A stretch of 64,000 nucleotides of DNA from Ignatzschineria sp. RMDPL8A (GCF_029815055.1 NZ_JAPPWA010000002.1:1736001-1800000); one strand, 5' to 3'. Positions 8,982 through 17,901 are shown, numbered from the stretch's first letter. Notes: generated from the letters alone by a model not told the origin. Numbers and translations: made by a program.

Positions 8982-9863
8982 ATGACTATTCAATTAGGTA
9001 AATATGTCGAACAATTTGTCGACTGGTTATCGCAAGTGGGTCGCCCATTTTTTGACCAGATCGCCATTATGATCGGCAACTCGATTCATTTTTTCGAATC
9101 ATTTTTAAGTAAAATTCATCCGGTTTTATTCGCGGTGATTATTGCGCTACTCGCATTTTTCGCGATCACGAAGAGTTTTACCAATATTAAAATCACCCGC
9201 AATAATGCCAAAGAACGTTTAGGGCTTCCGCTCTTTATCTTCTTGGGATTAATGCTCGTCAACGGCATGGGCTTTTGGAGCCACCTCATCAGTACGTTGG
9301 TACTGGTATTGGTCTCGACCATCATTATTTTAATGATCGGGATTCCCCTTGGAATCTGGTGTGCTCGCAATAAACGCGTTGAAGCGATTGTGCGCCCTCT
9401 ACTGGACTTTATGCAGACGATGCCGGCATTCGTATACCTTATTCCTGCGATCCTCTTCTTCTCCGTTGGGGACGTACCTGGGGTAATTGCAACAGTGATC
9501 TTCTCGCTTCCGCCTGCGGTTCGTATGACCTCGCTCGGAATTAATGAAGTGCCAAAAGAGATTGTGGAAGCCTCGGTCGCGTTCGGCTGTACCGGTCGCC
9601 AAACCCTCTTTAAAGTGCAAATTCCGCTTGCGATGCCAACGATTTTAGCCGGGGTAAACCAAACCATTATGCTCGCCCTTTCAATGGTGGTGATCTGTTC
9701 GATGGTAGGCGCTGGCGGTCTTGGTGAAAGTGTTTACCAAGGAATTCAGCAAGCCGATATGGCACTCGGATTTGAAGCCGGTCTTTCAATCGTAATCCTT
9801 GCGATTATCTTAGACCGCATTACCCAAGCCATTGGTAAAAACGGTAATCAAATCGCAGAATAA
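8982..9863 (+). CDS. proW: Glycine betaine/osmoprotectant ABC transporter permease
   Basis: This is the membrane subunit that pairs with ProV. The 293-residue protein has about six or seven hydrophobic segments. The binding-protein-dependent permease signature is seen as VEASVAFGCTGRQTLFKVQIPLAMPTILAGVNQT (read in two parts), the loop that docks on the ATPase. The motif LDFMQTMPAFVYLIP is characteristic of ProW/OpuAB. Its ATG is preceded by a good GGAG and sits 3 bases after proV, so the two are translated together. The receptor gene is separated by 224 bases carrying a folded element. Confidence 0.93.
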   Translation: MTIQLGKYVEQFVDWLSQVGRPFFDQIAIMIGNSIHFFESFLSKIHPVLFAVIIALLAFFAITKSFTNIKITRNNAKERLGLPLFIFLGLMLVNGMGFWSHLISTLVLVLVSTIIILMIGIPLGIWCARNKRVEAIVRPLLDFMQTMPAFVYLIPAILFFSVGDVPGVIATVIFSLPPAVRMTSLGINEVPKEIVEASVAFGCTGRQTLFKVQIPLAMPTILAGVNQTIMLALSMVVICSMVGAGGLGESVYQGIQQADMALGFEAGLSIVILAIILDRITQAIGKNGNQIAE

Positions 9864-9926
9864 TTCACAGACACAAACAGACAATGCGTCGCAATTAATC
9901 GAAATTAATCGAAGTTAATTATTAGT

Positions 9927-9981
9927 GAGCCTTTGACGACCGATACCGGTCAACCCTTTAGGAGTGATTCCTCAAAGGCTC
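9927..9981 (+). other. Structured intercistronic element (three-way junction) between proW and the first receptor gene
   Basis: By eye this folds as a three-way junction. P1 is a 9-bp perfect helix, GAGCCTTTG (9927-9935) with CAAAGGCTC (9973-9981). P2 is GACCG-ATAC-CGGTC (9938-9951). P3 is AGGA-GTGAT-TCCT (9960-9972) and stacks directly on P1. No T tract follows, so it is not a normal terminator. It may protect or process the mRNA so that the receptor is made in excess of the permease, or it may be a ligand- or protein-binding RNA. I could not match it to a known riboswitch. Confidence 0.55.
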
Positions 9982-10087
9982 TCGCTTCACACCTGAAGCC
10001 TCGTAAATTGCGCACTTTATCATCAAATTTAGCAGTTTTATTGTGACATTTTAGATATTAATTTAATTCAATAGAAAGGAATATTTA

Positions 10088-10951
10088 ATGAAGAAACTTT
10101 TATCCATGGCGGTACTCGGTCTTGGTCTACTCGTTGCAGGCTGTAGCGATACTACACAAGGGGCAGACGGGAAAGAATCTGTGTCGATCCTCTACCCAAG
10201 CTGGGCGGAAGGCGTTGCGATGACCCACTTTGCTGATGTTGTTTTAACCGCTCACGATGTGGATGTCACCACAACCCTAATCGAACCGGGCCCGCTCTAT
10301 GCATCACTTGCAAAAGGCGATGCCGATCTCTATTTAGACGCATGGTTACCGAACACTCACTTTGATTATTGGGAGCGCTTTGGTAAAGATCTCGATAAAT
10401 TAAGCGTCGTATTTGATGATGCGAGTACCGGTTTAGTGGTGCCTGATTATGTTGAGATCGATTCAATCGATGAACTTAACGACAATGTTGAGATGTTTGG
10501 CGGAAAAATCTACGGCATCGGTTCAGGTGCGGGGATTCACACCAACACCATTAAAGCGATCGATGTTTATGGGTTAGATTACGAGCAAATTACCTCAAGT
10601 GAGAGCTCAATGATGGCCGAACTTCGCCGCGCGATTAACGCTAAAGAGCCGGTCATCGTAACCGGTTGGAAACCTCATTACAAATGGGACCTCTATGATC
10701 TTAAAATGTTAGAAGACCCAAAATCAGTCTATGAAATTGACGAAATTAACATCCTTTCGCGTAAAGGTTTTAAAGAAGATAAACCGGCGCTTGCAGTCTT
10801 CTTCCAAAACTTCGAACTTGATTCAGACAAACTCCATGAGCTGATGGGAATGGTGCGTAAAGCGGACCAAGAATCAAACGATCCGAAAAAAGGCGCAGCA
10901 GAATTTTATGAGAAATATAAAACCACCATCGATGGCTGGTTTAACTCATAA
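10088..10951 (+). CDS. proX: Osmoprotectant-binding lipoprotein, copy 1 (OpuAC/ProX type)
   Basis: This is the substrate receptor for the ProVW importer. The N-terminus is a lipoprotein signal with lipobox LVAGC (Cys19), so the mature protein is membrane-tethered. Three Trp residues lie where OpuAC-type proteins build their aromatic cage for the quaternary ammonium: Trp39 (PSWAEG), Trp86 (DAWLP) and Trp194 (TGWKPH). This is the only one of three tandem copies with all three, so it is the best candidate for the glycine betaine receptor. AAGGA lies 8 bases before the ATG. A terminator separates it from copy 2. Confidence 0.88.
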   Translation: MKKLLSMAVLGLGLLVAGCSDTTQGADGKESVSILYPSWAEGVAMTHFADVVLTAHDVDVTTTLIEPGPLYASLAKGDADLYLDAWLPNTHFDYWERFGKDLDKLSVVFDDASTGLVVPDYVEIDSIDELNDNVEMFGGKIYGIGSGAGIHTNTIKAIDVYGLDYEQITSSESSMMAELRRAINAKEPVIVTGWKPHYKWDLYDLKMLEDPKSVYEIDEINILSRKGFKEDKPALAVFFQNFELDSDKLHELMGMVRKADQESNDPKKGAAEFYEKYKTTIDGWFNS

Positions 10952-11018
10952 TTTCTCCCGCAACACTCATGAATAATGCATGAGGCTTAGGCGGTTAATC
11001 CGCCACAGAGACGTATTT

Positions 11019-11046
11019 AAGGCCATCGTGATGATGGCCTTTTTTT
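11019..11046 (+). terminator. Terminator between receptor copies 1 and 2
   Basis: A 9-bp perfect stem (AAGGCCATC / GATGGCCTT) with loop GTGAT is followed by five or more T residues. A smaller hairpin, GGCGG-TTAAT-CCGCC (10990-11004), precedes it. Copies 2 and 3 therefore depend on read-through or their own promoter. Confidence 0.88.
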
Positions 11047-11077
11047 GAATTTAAATTTTCCAACCATAGGTGATGTT

Positions 11078-11938
11078 ATGAAAAAGTTAATCTCTCTTAT
11101 GATGCTCTCCTTCTTAGTCTTGATGGGATGCAGTGACACCACGCAGGAGACTCACGGCAATGATAAAGCACTCCATCTTGTCTACCCTGATGGCGTTGAG
11201 GCGATTGCGATCTCAACTTTAAGCAAAATCTTGCTTGAAGAGCACGGTTATGGCCCGGTTGAAACGACTTATTTAGAGGTCGGGCTGCTTTGGGCGGCGC
11301 TCTCAAAGGGCGATGTGGATCTCTATATGGACGCGTGGCTCCCCTTCACTCAAGAGAGTTATTGGGATAAATATGGCGCGAAACTGGAGGCAATTGGCGT
11401 TCTTTTTGATCATGGCACCACCGGATTTGTCGTTCCAAGTTATACGCCAATCAATTCCATTCTTGAGCTTAACGATAATGTGGCACTCTTTGATGGGAAA
11501 ATCTACGGACTTGGCGCCGGTTCGGGCACCAACAAAAAGACCAACGAACTGATCGAAATTTATGGGCTCAATTACACTCAGCTCAATACTTCAGAAAGCG
11601 CAATGATGGCAGAACTTCGCCGTGCAATTAATAGTAGAGAACATGTAATTATCACCGGTTGGACGCCCCACTATAAATGGAATAAATACGATCTTAAAAT
11701 GCTCGATGATCCGAAAAAGGTCTTCCCCATTGATCGAATTGAAATTATCGGACGAAACGGCTTTTCAGACGATCACCCCGAGCTTGCTAAGATTTTACCC
11801 AATTTTAAACTCTCCATCGATGAGCTCAATGAGCTGATCGATATTATTCACGAAGAAACGACTAAAGACCCCAATTACAGTGGCGCGATGAAGTTTTATA
11901 AAAAGCATCAAGAGAAACTCGATGCGATCTTTATTTAA
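11078..11938 (+). CDS. Osmoprotectant-binding lipoprotein paralog, copy 2
   Basis: This is a clear paralog of copy 1 along its length (shared DAWLP, DNVALFDGKIYG, SESAMMAELRRAI, ITGWTPHYKW). Lipobox LMGC places the lipidated residue at Cys18. The Trp of the PSWAEG motif is replaced: the equivalent segment reads YPDGVEA, with Gly39 in its place. Two of the three cage Trp residues remain. The ligand may therefore differ from glycine betaine, which is inference. The start is ATG 11078, preceded by AGGTGA at good spacing; the frame also extends to a TTG at 11045, which I consider untranslated. Confidence 0.85.
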   Translation: MKKLISLMMLSFLVLMGCSDTTQETHGNDKALHLVYPDGVEAIAISTLSKILLEEHGYGPVETTYLEVGLLWAALSKGDVDLYMDAWLPFTQESYWDKYGAKLEAIGVLFDHGTTGFVVPSYTPINSILELNDNVALFDGKIYGLGAGSGTNKKTNELIEIYGLNYTQLNTSESAMMAELRRAINSREHVIITGWTPHYKWNKYDLKMLDDPKKVFPIDRIEIIGRNGFSDDHPELAKILPNFKLSIDELNELIDIIHEETTKDPNYSGAMKFYKKHQEKLDAIFI

Positions 11939-12000
11939 CTGACCCATCACGATACACCACTCCACAACAATAATAACCCCCTATCACCAAAGGATATTTT

Positions 12001-12873
12001 ATGGGCATTAACCGATTATTACTCACCATTATTATGGGATTTTCCCTGCTCTTAACGGCATGCAGCGATATGAATCAATCCACCGAAGCCGATAACCCTA
12101 CCATCCGCATGGTCTACCCTGATGGTGCAGAAGCCGTTGCACTCACCTCGCTGACGGAAGTGGTGTTAAACGAACACGGCTACACCAATGTTGAAACCAC
12201 CTACCTTGAGCTAGGCCTCCTCTATGCCTCACTTTCCGACGGTGGCGCCGATATTTTTGTCGATGCGTGGCTCCCCCATACTCAGAAAAAATATTGGGAG
12301 CGCTACGGCGATTCGATCGATATTCTTGGCGTTGTGTTTGATGATGCGAGCACGGGCCTTGTTGTACCTAACTATCTGCCGATTAACTCCATTGATGAGC
12401 TTCCTCAATATGAAGCGGCGATGGCGGGAAAAATATATGGCATTGGCACAGGATCAGGCATTTACGCGGGCACCGAACGCGCCATTGAAGCCTATAATCT
12501 TAACTTTGAGCAAGTGGCCTCATCGGAAAGCGCGATGGTTACCGAATTAAAACGCGCGATCTCATCGGAAGAGCCGATTGTCATTACCGGGTGGAAACCT
12601 CATTATAAATGGGCGCAGCACGAGATTAAAATGTTAGAAGACCCCAAAGGGATCTACCCCATTGACGAGATGGTCGTTGTCGCGCGGAAAGGTTTTAAAG
12701 AAGAGTTTCCGGAAATTAGCACCTTTTTAGCGCAATTTAATTTTAATAGCGCTGAACTTAGCGAGCTGATTAACTTAATTGCCGAAAATCCCCGCCACCC
12801 GAAAGTAGGCGCTTATGAATTTTATAAACGTCACCAAGAAAGACTCGATGCGGCGTTCAGAGCTTCCCCATAA
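12001..12873 (+). CDS. Osmoprotectant-binding lipoprotein paralog, copy 3
   Basis: This is the third tandem receptor, 62 bases after copy 2, with lipobox LLTAC (Cys21). Like copy 2 it lacks the first cage Trp (the segment reads YPDGAEA) but keeps the Trp of DAWLP and of ITGWKPHYKW. It shares more with copy 2 in the N-terminal lobe (YPDGxEA, the TTYLExGLL segment) than with copy 1, so copies 2 and 3 probably arose from a second duplication. AAAGGA precedes the ATG. The array ends in a long-stem terminator. Confidence 0.85.
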   Translation: MGINRLLLTIIMGFSLLLTACSDMNQSTEADNPTIRMVYPDGAEAVALTSLTEVVLNEHGYTNVETTYLELGLLYASLSDGGADIFVDAWLPHTQKKYWERYGDSIDILGVVFDDASTGLVVPNYLPINSIDELPQYEAAMAGKIYGIGTGSGIYAGTERAIEAYNLNFEQVASSESAMVTELKRAISSEEPIVITGWKPHYKWAQHEIKMLEDPKGIYPIDEMVVVARKGFKEEFPEISTFLAQFNFNSAELSELINLIAENPRHPKVGAYEFYKRHQERLDAAFRASP

Positions 12874-12920
12874 CGTTTAGGCTAAGACTCAGAATCAGAA
12901 CCATAAACAATTTAAATCAA

Positions 12921-12987
12921 TACAAAAAGACTACAAAATGCGGGACCTGCAATGAAGCAAATGCCGGTCGCGCCAGTTCTTTTTGTA
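12921..12987 (+). terminator. Long-stem terminator closing the receptor array
   Basis: The outer arms TACAAAAAGA (12921-12930) and TCTTTTTGTA (12978-12987) pair perfectly, and an inner imperfect G/C helix (GCGGGACC / GGTCGCGC) pairs inside. The T tract is part of the 3' arm, as in A-tract/T-tract terminators. Confidence 0.65.
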
Positions 12988-13040
12988 AACTTTGGCTAAA
13001 AATATTAATATGAACAATCAATGAGTTATTTTTTTTAACC

Positions 13041-13069
13041 TTGATTGAGATCTATTAATCTCCTATAGT
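13041..13069 (+). promoter_or_regulatory. sodB promoter
   Basis: TTGATT is separated by 17 bases from TATAGT. Transcription would begin near 13076 and the leader opens with a small hairpin, TCCGC-TTT-GCGGA (13081-13093), before the Shine-Dalgarno. Confidence 0.75.
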
Positions 13070-13154
13070 CTCTATGGCTATCCGCTTTGCGGACCCAAAG
13101 AACTATAGATACTATCTAATTAATTGGCTTATTCAAATTTAAAGGAGACGAACT

Positions 13155-13733
13155 ATGCCCTTTACATTACCTAACTTACCTTATGCAATCGATGCACTTG
13201 AGCCACATATCTCTAAAGAAACTTTAGAATATCATCACGGCAAGCATCACCAAAACTACGTGAACACATTAAACTCGTTAATCGTTGGCACTGAGTTTGA
13301 AACTATGTCTCTTGAAGAGATCATCCTTAAATCAAAAGGCGGTATCTTCAACAACGCAGCACAAGTTTGGAACCACACATTCTACTGGGAATCACTTGCG
13401 CCTCAAAAAGGTGGCGAGCCAACCGGTAAAATCGCTGAAATGATCAACGCTAAATGGGGCGATTTCAAATCATTCCAAACGGCATTCAACGAATGTGCAA
13501 CGACCACTTTCGGTTCAGGTTGGGCATGGCTTGTATTAAACAAAGCGGGCGAACTTGAATTAATGTCTACCTCAAACGCAGGTTGCCCATTAACAGAAGG
13601 CGTAACACCGCTTTTAACCTGTGACGTTTGGGAACACGCATACTACATCGACTTCCGTAACAGCCGCCCTAACTACTTAGCATCATACTGGGTGCTTGTA
13701 AACTGGGACAAAGTAAACGAGCGCGTAGCGTAA
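13155..13733 (+). CDS. sodB: Superoxide dismutase, iron type
   Basis: The enzyme converts superoxide to hydrogen peroxide and oxygen in the cytoplasm. All four metal ligands are visible: His27 (EYHHGKHH), His74 (VWNHTFYW), Asp157 and His161 (CDVWEHAYY). Gln70, in AAQVWNH, is the second-shell residue placed as in iron enzymes. The length, 192 residues, fits SodB. The Shine-Dalgarno AAAGGAGA lies just before the ATG, and codon use looks highly optimised compared with neighbours, consistent with strong expression. It is monocistronic between its own promoter and terminator. Confidence 0.97.
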   Translation: MPFTLPNLPYAIDALEPHISKETLEYHHGKHHQNYVNTLNSLIVGTEFETMSLEEIILKSKGGIFNNAAQVWNHTFYWESLAPQKGGEPTGKIAEMINAKWGDFKSFQTAFNECATTTFGSGWAWLVLNKAGELELMSTSNAGCPLTEGVTPLLTCDVWEHAYYIDFRNSRPNYLASYWVLVNWDKVNERVA

Positions 13734-13793
13734 GTTTAACGGTTCCATATTTAGAGATGATTCAATAAAATTCTCTAAGAAGCGATATTGATA

Positions 13794-13841
13794 AAGCCAT
13801 CGGCGACTGCTTTAATTTGAAGCGTTACCGGTGGCTTTTTT
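13794..13841 (+). terminator. sodB terminator
   Basis: A 10-bp stem with one G-T pair (AAGCCATCGG / CCGGTGGCTT) encloses a smaller GCTT/AAGC helix and ends in a T tract. Confidence 0.85.
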
Positions 13842-13882
13842 ATTGCCCTACTCTTTTCCTACTACTTATAAGCGATTATTAA

Positions 13883-14824
13883 TTACCACGCCATCAAATC
13901 GCTGGCGAGATAGACCATGATCGGAATGGTGATGAGCGATAAAAGCACCGACACAATCGTCATCGCCGTACCAAAATTGACATCGGCATCATAGCGCTGG
14001 AAAAGCACCGAAGCGAGCGTTAAGGTTGGCATGGTCGCTTGAATGATAATCACCTTCGCCACGAGAGAATCGATCGGGAGCATCAGTAAAATACCGAGCA
14101 CTCCTAGCGGAAAAACAACAATTTTAAAAATAATCCCAAAACTTAAGCGCCCAACTTTAAGGGTGCGGAGCTTATGCCAAAGATCGGGCACTAAAAGCCC
14201 GATATAGATCATCCCCAAAGGACTTGCGATCGCCGCAAGCGTTTTGGTTAATTGCTTTAAAAAGTCCGGCGCTTCAAACTGCAATAATCCAAGCGTCATC
14301 CCGGTCACTATCGCCATCATTGGGATATTGATCATCGCACGGAGGGATTTTAACGAAAAAGTCTGCCCCGATTGAAGCAGAAAGACCGCCACAGTCCACA
14401 TCACAAAATCTAGCCCCGCATCAAAAACGGCCGCTAACAACGCCCCTTTCGCGCCCAGTAAAATCGCACAGAGCGGAATCCCGATAAAGGCTGTATTCCC
14501 AAGCGTTGCAGTGATCGCAATCTCATTCGCGGCCGCTTTCGGCACACCGCGCAATCTCGCAATCGAGCGAGCAATCACAATCCCGGTAATATTGAGCGCA
14601 ACCGATAAGCCAAAAGTTAAAAACACCAGCGTTAATAGATCCGAATCGAGCTCAAAATTAAAAATACTCGCCAAAATAATCGAGGGTAATCCGATATTAA
14701 CAATCAACGTAATCAGCATGCGCTGCACATCTGGTGTGAATGCATAATTGCGACGCAAAAGCGTCCCGATCAAAACCATCACCCCCATGATTGACACGGA
14801 GGAAAGTGTTGTAAGAAAAATCAT
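13883..14824 (-). CDS. AEC (auxin efflux carrier) family permease
   Basis: This 313-residue protein has about ten predicted membrane helices in two similar halves, the layout of the AEC/bile-acid-type carriers. Family marks include VNIGLPSIILASI early on and the NTAFIGIPLCAILLG segment in the middle, where the conserved Asn and Pro break the helix. Bacterial members export or import small organic acids such as malate or malonate. The substrate cannot be told from the sequence. It converges on sodB and is read alone. A 27-base palindrome lies about 120 bases upstream of its start. Confidence 0.85.
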   Translation of the reverse strand: MIFLTTLSSVSIMGVMVLIGTLLRRNYAFTPDVQRMLITLIVNIGLPSIILASIFNFELDSDLLTLVFLTFGLSVALNITGIVIARSIARLRGVPKAAANEIAITATLGNTAFIGIPLCAILLGAKGALLAAVFDAGLDFVMWTVAVFLLQSGQTFSLKSLRAMINIPMMAIVTGMTLGLLQFEAPDFLKQLTKTLAAIASPLGMIYIGLLVPDLWHKLRTLKVGRLSFGIIFKIVVFPLGVLGILLMLPIDSLVAKVIIIQATMPTLTLASVLFQRYDADVNFGTAMTIVSVLLSLITIPIMVYLASDLMAW

Positions 14825-14941
14825 GTTATCTCTCTGCCAAATACGCTATCTATCTAATCCATATCGATTATGCACTTGATAATCGATACCACTTTCGCTA
14901 AACGCCCAATTTTATCGCGCCTCTTAACGTTCCTTTATATA

Positions 14942-14968
14942 TATTCTGTTACACTTGTAAACAGAATA
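14942..14968. promoter_or_regulatory. Operator-like palindrome between divergent genes
   Basis: Perfect 9-base arms TATTCTGTT and AACAGAATA are separated by 9 bases. The site lies in the 324-base divergent region between the AEC permease and the membrane protein at 15149. No regulator gene adjoins it. Apart from this site and loose -35-like hexamers (TTGACT 14996, TTGACA 15013) I see nothing else in the gap. Confidence 0.5.
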
Positions 14969-15148
14969 CTTGATTCCTCACTGTAAGCTATTTGCTTGAC
15001 TTTGCACAGGGTTTGACAAAAAATATACCGATAAAAATTATTAAACGCATAAGCGAACATAATTCAAAACGGATTTTTTGAATTATTCTACTTAATCAAG
15101 TAATAACCCCGTAGAACAATCTATGGCTATTGCAAAAGGACTTTCATC

Positions 15149-15730
15149 ATGAATATCAATGCCTACCCTTTACGATTCAAGGCAAATCGGTATCATCGAT
15201 TAATTATTATTTTTATCTCTGTAGGTTTATTGTCTTTTATCCCTGTATTTCCGATTGTCGACTATCTGTATCCTGAATCGGAATTGGAATTGGAATCTTA
15301 TTGGTTCATCTTTTTTGCAACAATGATCTGTATCTCCCCATTCTTCTTACTTGCACTTATTTTTTATGGACTCACTTTTGTAAGTGGAAAATCTGTATAT
15401 ATTATCCATAAAGATTGTTTTTGCATAAAAAACTCTCGGAGCAAAGCCCTTAATAGATGTTACCCTTTTGAATCCTTTGTATTTATCGATCGTTCATATC
15501 GTGAAGAATTCTCATTCTTCTTTCAACTCCAACTCCCCATTTTTGATGCCTACCTTGAGGTGAATCGCCTCACTAAACCTGAGATGAAAGAGACCCTCCA
15601 CGTCCAATTAAGCGAGCACAAATATCAGGTGTTTATCAAGGCGCTCACCGCTACTTATGAGAGTTACGTGAAAGAGAATGAAAATCATAGCGAGATTTTA
15701 GAAGCGCTTTTAAAAGTCAAAGCCTCTTAG
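15149..15730 (+). CDS. Hypothetical two-helix membrane protein
   Basis: The 193-residue protein has two long hydrophobic segments (about residues 18-42 and 50-76) followed by a soluble domain of mixed strands and a C-terminal helix. This two-helix-then-beta arrangement resembles small bacterial membrane proteins with a PH-like domain, but I see no decisive motif. AAGGA precedes the ATG at good spacing. The first two thirds are richer in A/T than neighbouring genes. It begins a co-oriented run of small genes up to 18365. Confidence 0.6.
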   Translation: MNINAYPLRFKANRYHRLIIIFISVGLLSFIPVFPIVDYLYPESELELESYWFIFFATMICISPFFLLALIFYGLTFVSGKSVYIIHKDCFCIKNSRSKALNRCYPFESFVFIDRSYREEFSFFFQLQLPIFDAYLEVNRLTKPEMKETLHVQLSEHKYQVFIKALTATYESYVKENENHSEILEALLKVKAS

Positions 15731-15808
15731 CCGTTCACAAGCCCTACAATGTAGCTTATAATGGGCAATTCAATTTAACTAACCTTTACTCTGAAACGAG
15801 CCAATTGT

Positions 15809-16333
15809 ATGCGCAATCAACGAAATCTTATTGTGAGCTTTTTTCTTCTTTTAATCATTGCTGTCGGTGTGATGGCCTATAAAATGGTGCAACCGATTGA
15901 GGAAAAAGTTGTCACTTCTCGTCAAGGCGTGGTAACGATGATGCTCGATAGCTCGTTTAATGATATCTATTCCGCAAAGCGCTCTCCCGAAGGGACGCTC
16001 CTCCTTGAACAGTCGTCCAAACATGGGATGACTGTTCTTGTAAGTAGCGCGATTTTACCGAAAGCCGATCGAACAAAAACCTTAGCCGACCATCAAAAAG
16101 AGATTGAAGAGGAACTCGGAAGTCGCGGAATTTTACGCTCCATTGAACTCCGTGAAGATCATCTTCACTATGTGATGCAAGCTGATGCCGATAAAATTTC
16201 CACCTGCGATCTCTATCTTGATGATGGAAAAATGGTGGTTCTCTCGGTGGTCAGCCGTGAAAACAAGGATCAATCTGAATTAATCAATGCGATTATGAGC
16301 TCAGCGCGGTATAATTTTAGTCTCATTCGTTAA
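15809..16333 (+). CDS. Hypothetical membrane-anchored protein
   Basis: I do not recognise this protein. It is 174 residues long with one N-terminal hydrophobic segment (about residues 8-24) and a soluble, presumably periplasmic domain of alternating strands and helices. A single Cys (STCDLY) is present. The next gene, an NlpE-like protein with the same one-anchor layout, starts 24 bases after the stop, so the pair probably share an mRNA and an envelope role. Confidence 0.55.
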   Translation: MRNQRNLIVSFFLLLIIAVGVMAYKMVQPIEEKVVTSRQGVVTMMLDSSFNDIYSAKRSPEGTLLLEQSSKHGMTVLVSSAILPKADRTKTLADHQKEIEEELGSRGILRSIELREDHLHYVMQADADKISTCDLYLDDGKMVVLSVVSRENKDQSELINAIMSSARYNFSLIR

Positions 16334-16357
16334 TTAATCGGACTTCTGGACTTTCCC

Positions 16358-16831
16358 ATGGCGCGTCTTTTTCTCATTATCTTTCTTGGCACTCTGCTGG
16401 CGATGGCTTTTTGGCCCACCGAGCCTTCATCGCATCGTCCCCATGTAGAGATTATCAAAAGTGACGCGCCGGTTGATACCTCTCATGCGCCAAAATTTGA
16501 TCGTGAGTTTCAACCGCAGGAGACGCTCCTTGATTATCCCGGCACCTATCGTGCCTATCTCCCCTGCGCAAATTGTGAAGCCACCGAAATTACCCTTACG
16601 CTTCGCCCTGATCGCACCTTTAGCCGCACCATTATTCAAGTGGGGCTTCCGGATGGCACTTACGGCGATGAGGGAGACTTTAGCTGGGATGAGACCGGCA
16701 CGCGCATTATCCTAAACGTCGATGCGAACACAAAATATCTCTACCATAACGATAAACTCTATCAACTGGGTCCTGACGGCACTCAATGCATGAATATTCA
16801 AGGGAAAGATTTCGTCTACGAGCGCATTTAA
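16358..16831 (+). CDS. NlpE-like N-terminal domain protein
   Basis: The C-terminal two thirds match the NlpE N-terminal domain: PGTYRAYLPCANCEATEITLTL, with the CxxC motif (CANC), then strands with DGTYGDEGDFSW and IILNVD, and finally LYQLGPDG before the end. NlpE senses envelope and adhesion stress in E. coli and is implicated in copper tolerance. Here the N-terminus is a hydrophobic stretch without a lipobox Cys (the segment ends AFWPTEPSS), so the protein seems anchored by a helix or secreted rather than lipidated. The second NlpE domain is absent, at 157 residues in total. Confidence 0.7.
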   Translation: MARLFLIIFLGTLLAMAFWPTEPSSHRPHVEIIKSDAPVDTSHAPKFDREFQPQETLLDYPGTYRAYLPCANCEATEITLTLRPDRTFSRTIIQVGLPDGTYGDEGDFSWDETGTRIILNVDANTKYLYHNDKLYQLGPDGTQCMNIQGKDFVYERI

Positions 16832-16989
16832 AGTACCGTTCATAACGAACGCTTAAATCGAACAAGCTATCATGCCATTTATCTTACAAGCCATTGATTC
16901 TACTCAGATAAAGCATTTCACAAAGTATTGATTTCGTGGTATTAATTAAAGATCACGTTCTTTAATTTTGTCTTGGGAGTCTTATCGCT

Positions 16990-17901
16990 TTGCCGACACG
17001 TCAACTCAGTATTACGCTTCTCAATCACACCGATCACGATGCCGAATACCTTGGGCAGCGCCACTGTTTGCGTCTCAATTATGATGATACGGTACTACAA
17101 GAGGCCAAAAAAAACGAACGGGTTACTCTTTCGCTTGATCTCCCTGAAAGCTCTTTTACCCAGCGCATGCTCCCACTTTTTGAAGCGCTATATGCCACTC
17201 ACACATCAGCCCTGCCGCTCCCTTCTAAACGCGCTGTAGATCCCGATTATGATGAAACCCTACTAACCGCCTATTATCACCTTCTTGAGCACGATCCAAA
17301 GCGTTTTTTAAAACTGCTGGGCGATGTACTCATTAAAGCGATCTTAATGCCGGAGATGACGCCCAAACAGAAGAGCAATTGGCAAGAGCCCTTTTTGATG
17401 ATCTATGAGCTCACCAATATTCGCCTCTATCGTAAACAGACCTACATTGAAGCAAACGGCCTCTTTATCACCCGTGAAACGGACTCGCTTGACTCTTTTA
17501 TACTAAAAAAGAGTGTACTCGATTATGCGGCGCTACAAGCGAAACTGATTGCCGCCTTCACGGAGCGCAATCCGGAGCTTAATTTACGCAATCTTCCAAT
17601 CTTATCGGTTTCAGATGGCATTGTTGTATTACAAAATGCATTTTGGAGCTATCAAAAGAGCAATAATGGCATTCGTTTTACCCGCCAACAAGATGGGGTA
17701 ACGGTATTGGTGGATCATTATTTTACCTTTCCACACTGCTTTACCCTCAATCGGCTCTTTGATTATTACTACTCGCAGATGCTTAATATTTCACGTAAAG
17801 CTCTCCTACGCGCTCTCAATGAACTTATTTTAGATCAAACAATTCGCTATTTAGGCTACGGAATGTACCAAGCGATGGGAAAAGCTTTGCCCAAACCATA
17901 G
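16990..17901 (+). CDS. Hypothetical protein
   Basis: I do not recognise this 303-residue protein. It is soluble, without signal peptide or membrane segment, and looks mixed alpha/beta, with an aromatic-rich C-terminal part (DHYFTFPHCFTLNRLFDYYYSQM). The start is TTG 16990, supported by GGGAG ten bases upstream; no ATG is available near the beginning of the frame. It stands between the NlpE-like gene (158 bases upstream) and an acidic small protein (77 bases downstream) on the same strand. Confidence 0.6.
   Translation: MPTRQLSITLLNHTDHDAEYLGQRHCLRLNYDDTVLQEAKKNERVTLSLDLPESSFTQRMLPLFEALYATHTSALPLPSKRAVDPDYDETLLTAYYHLLEHDPKRFLKLLGDVLIKAILMPEMTPKQKSNWQEPFLMIYELTNIRLYRKQTYIEANGLFITRETDSLDSFILKKSVLDYAALQAKLIAAFTERNPELNLRNLPILSVSDGIVVLQNAFWSYQKSNNGIRFTRQQDGVTVLVDHYFTFPHCFTLNRLFDYYYSQMLNISRKALLRALNELILDQTIRYLGYGMYQAMGKALPKP

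Noticed and set aside
9116-9667. 183-codon open frame on the minus strand inside proW
   Set aside because: It lies opposite a strongly supported permease, has no family match by eye and no ribosome site; long opposite-strand frames are common in genes with this codon bias.
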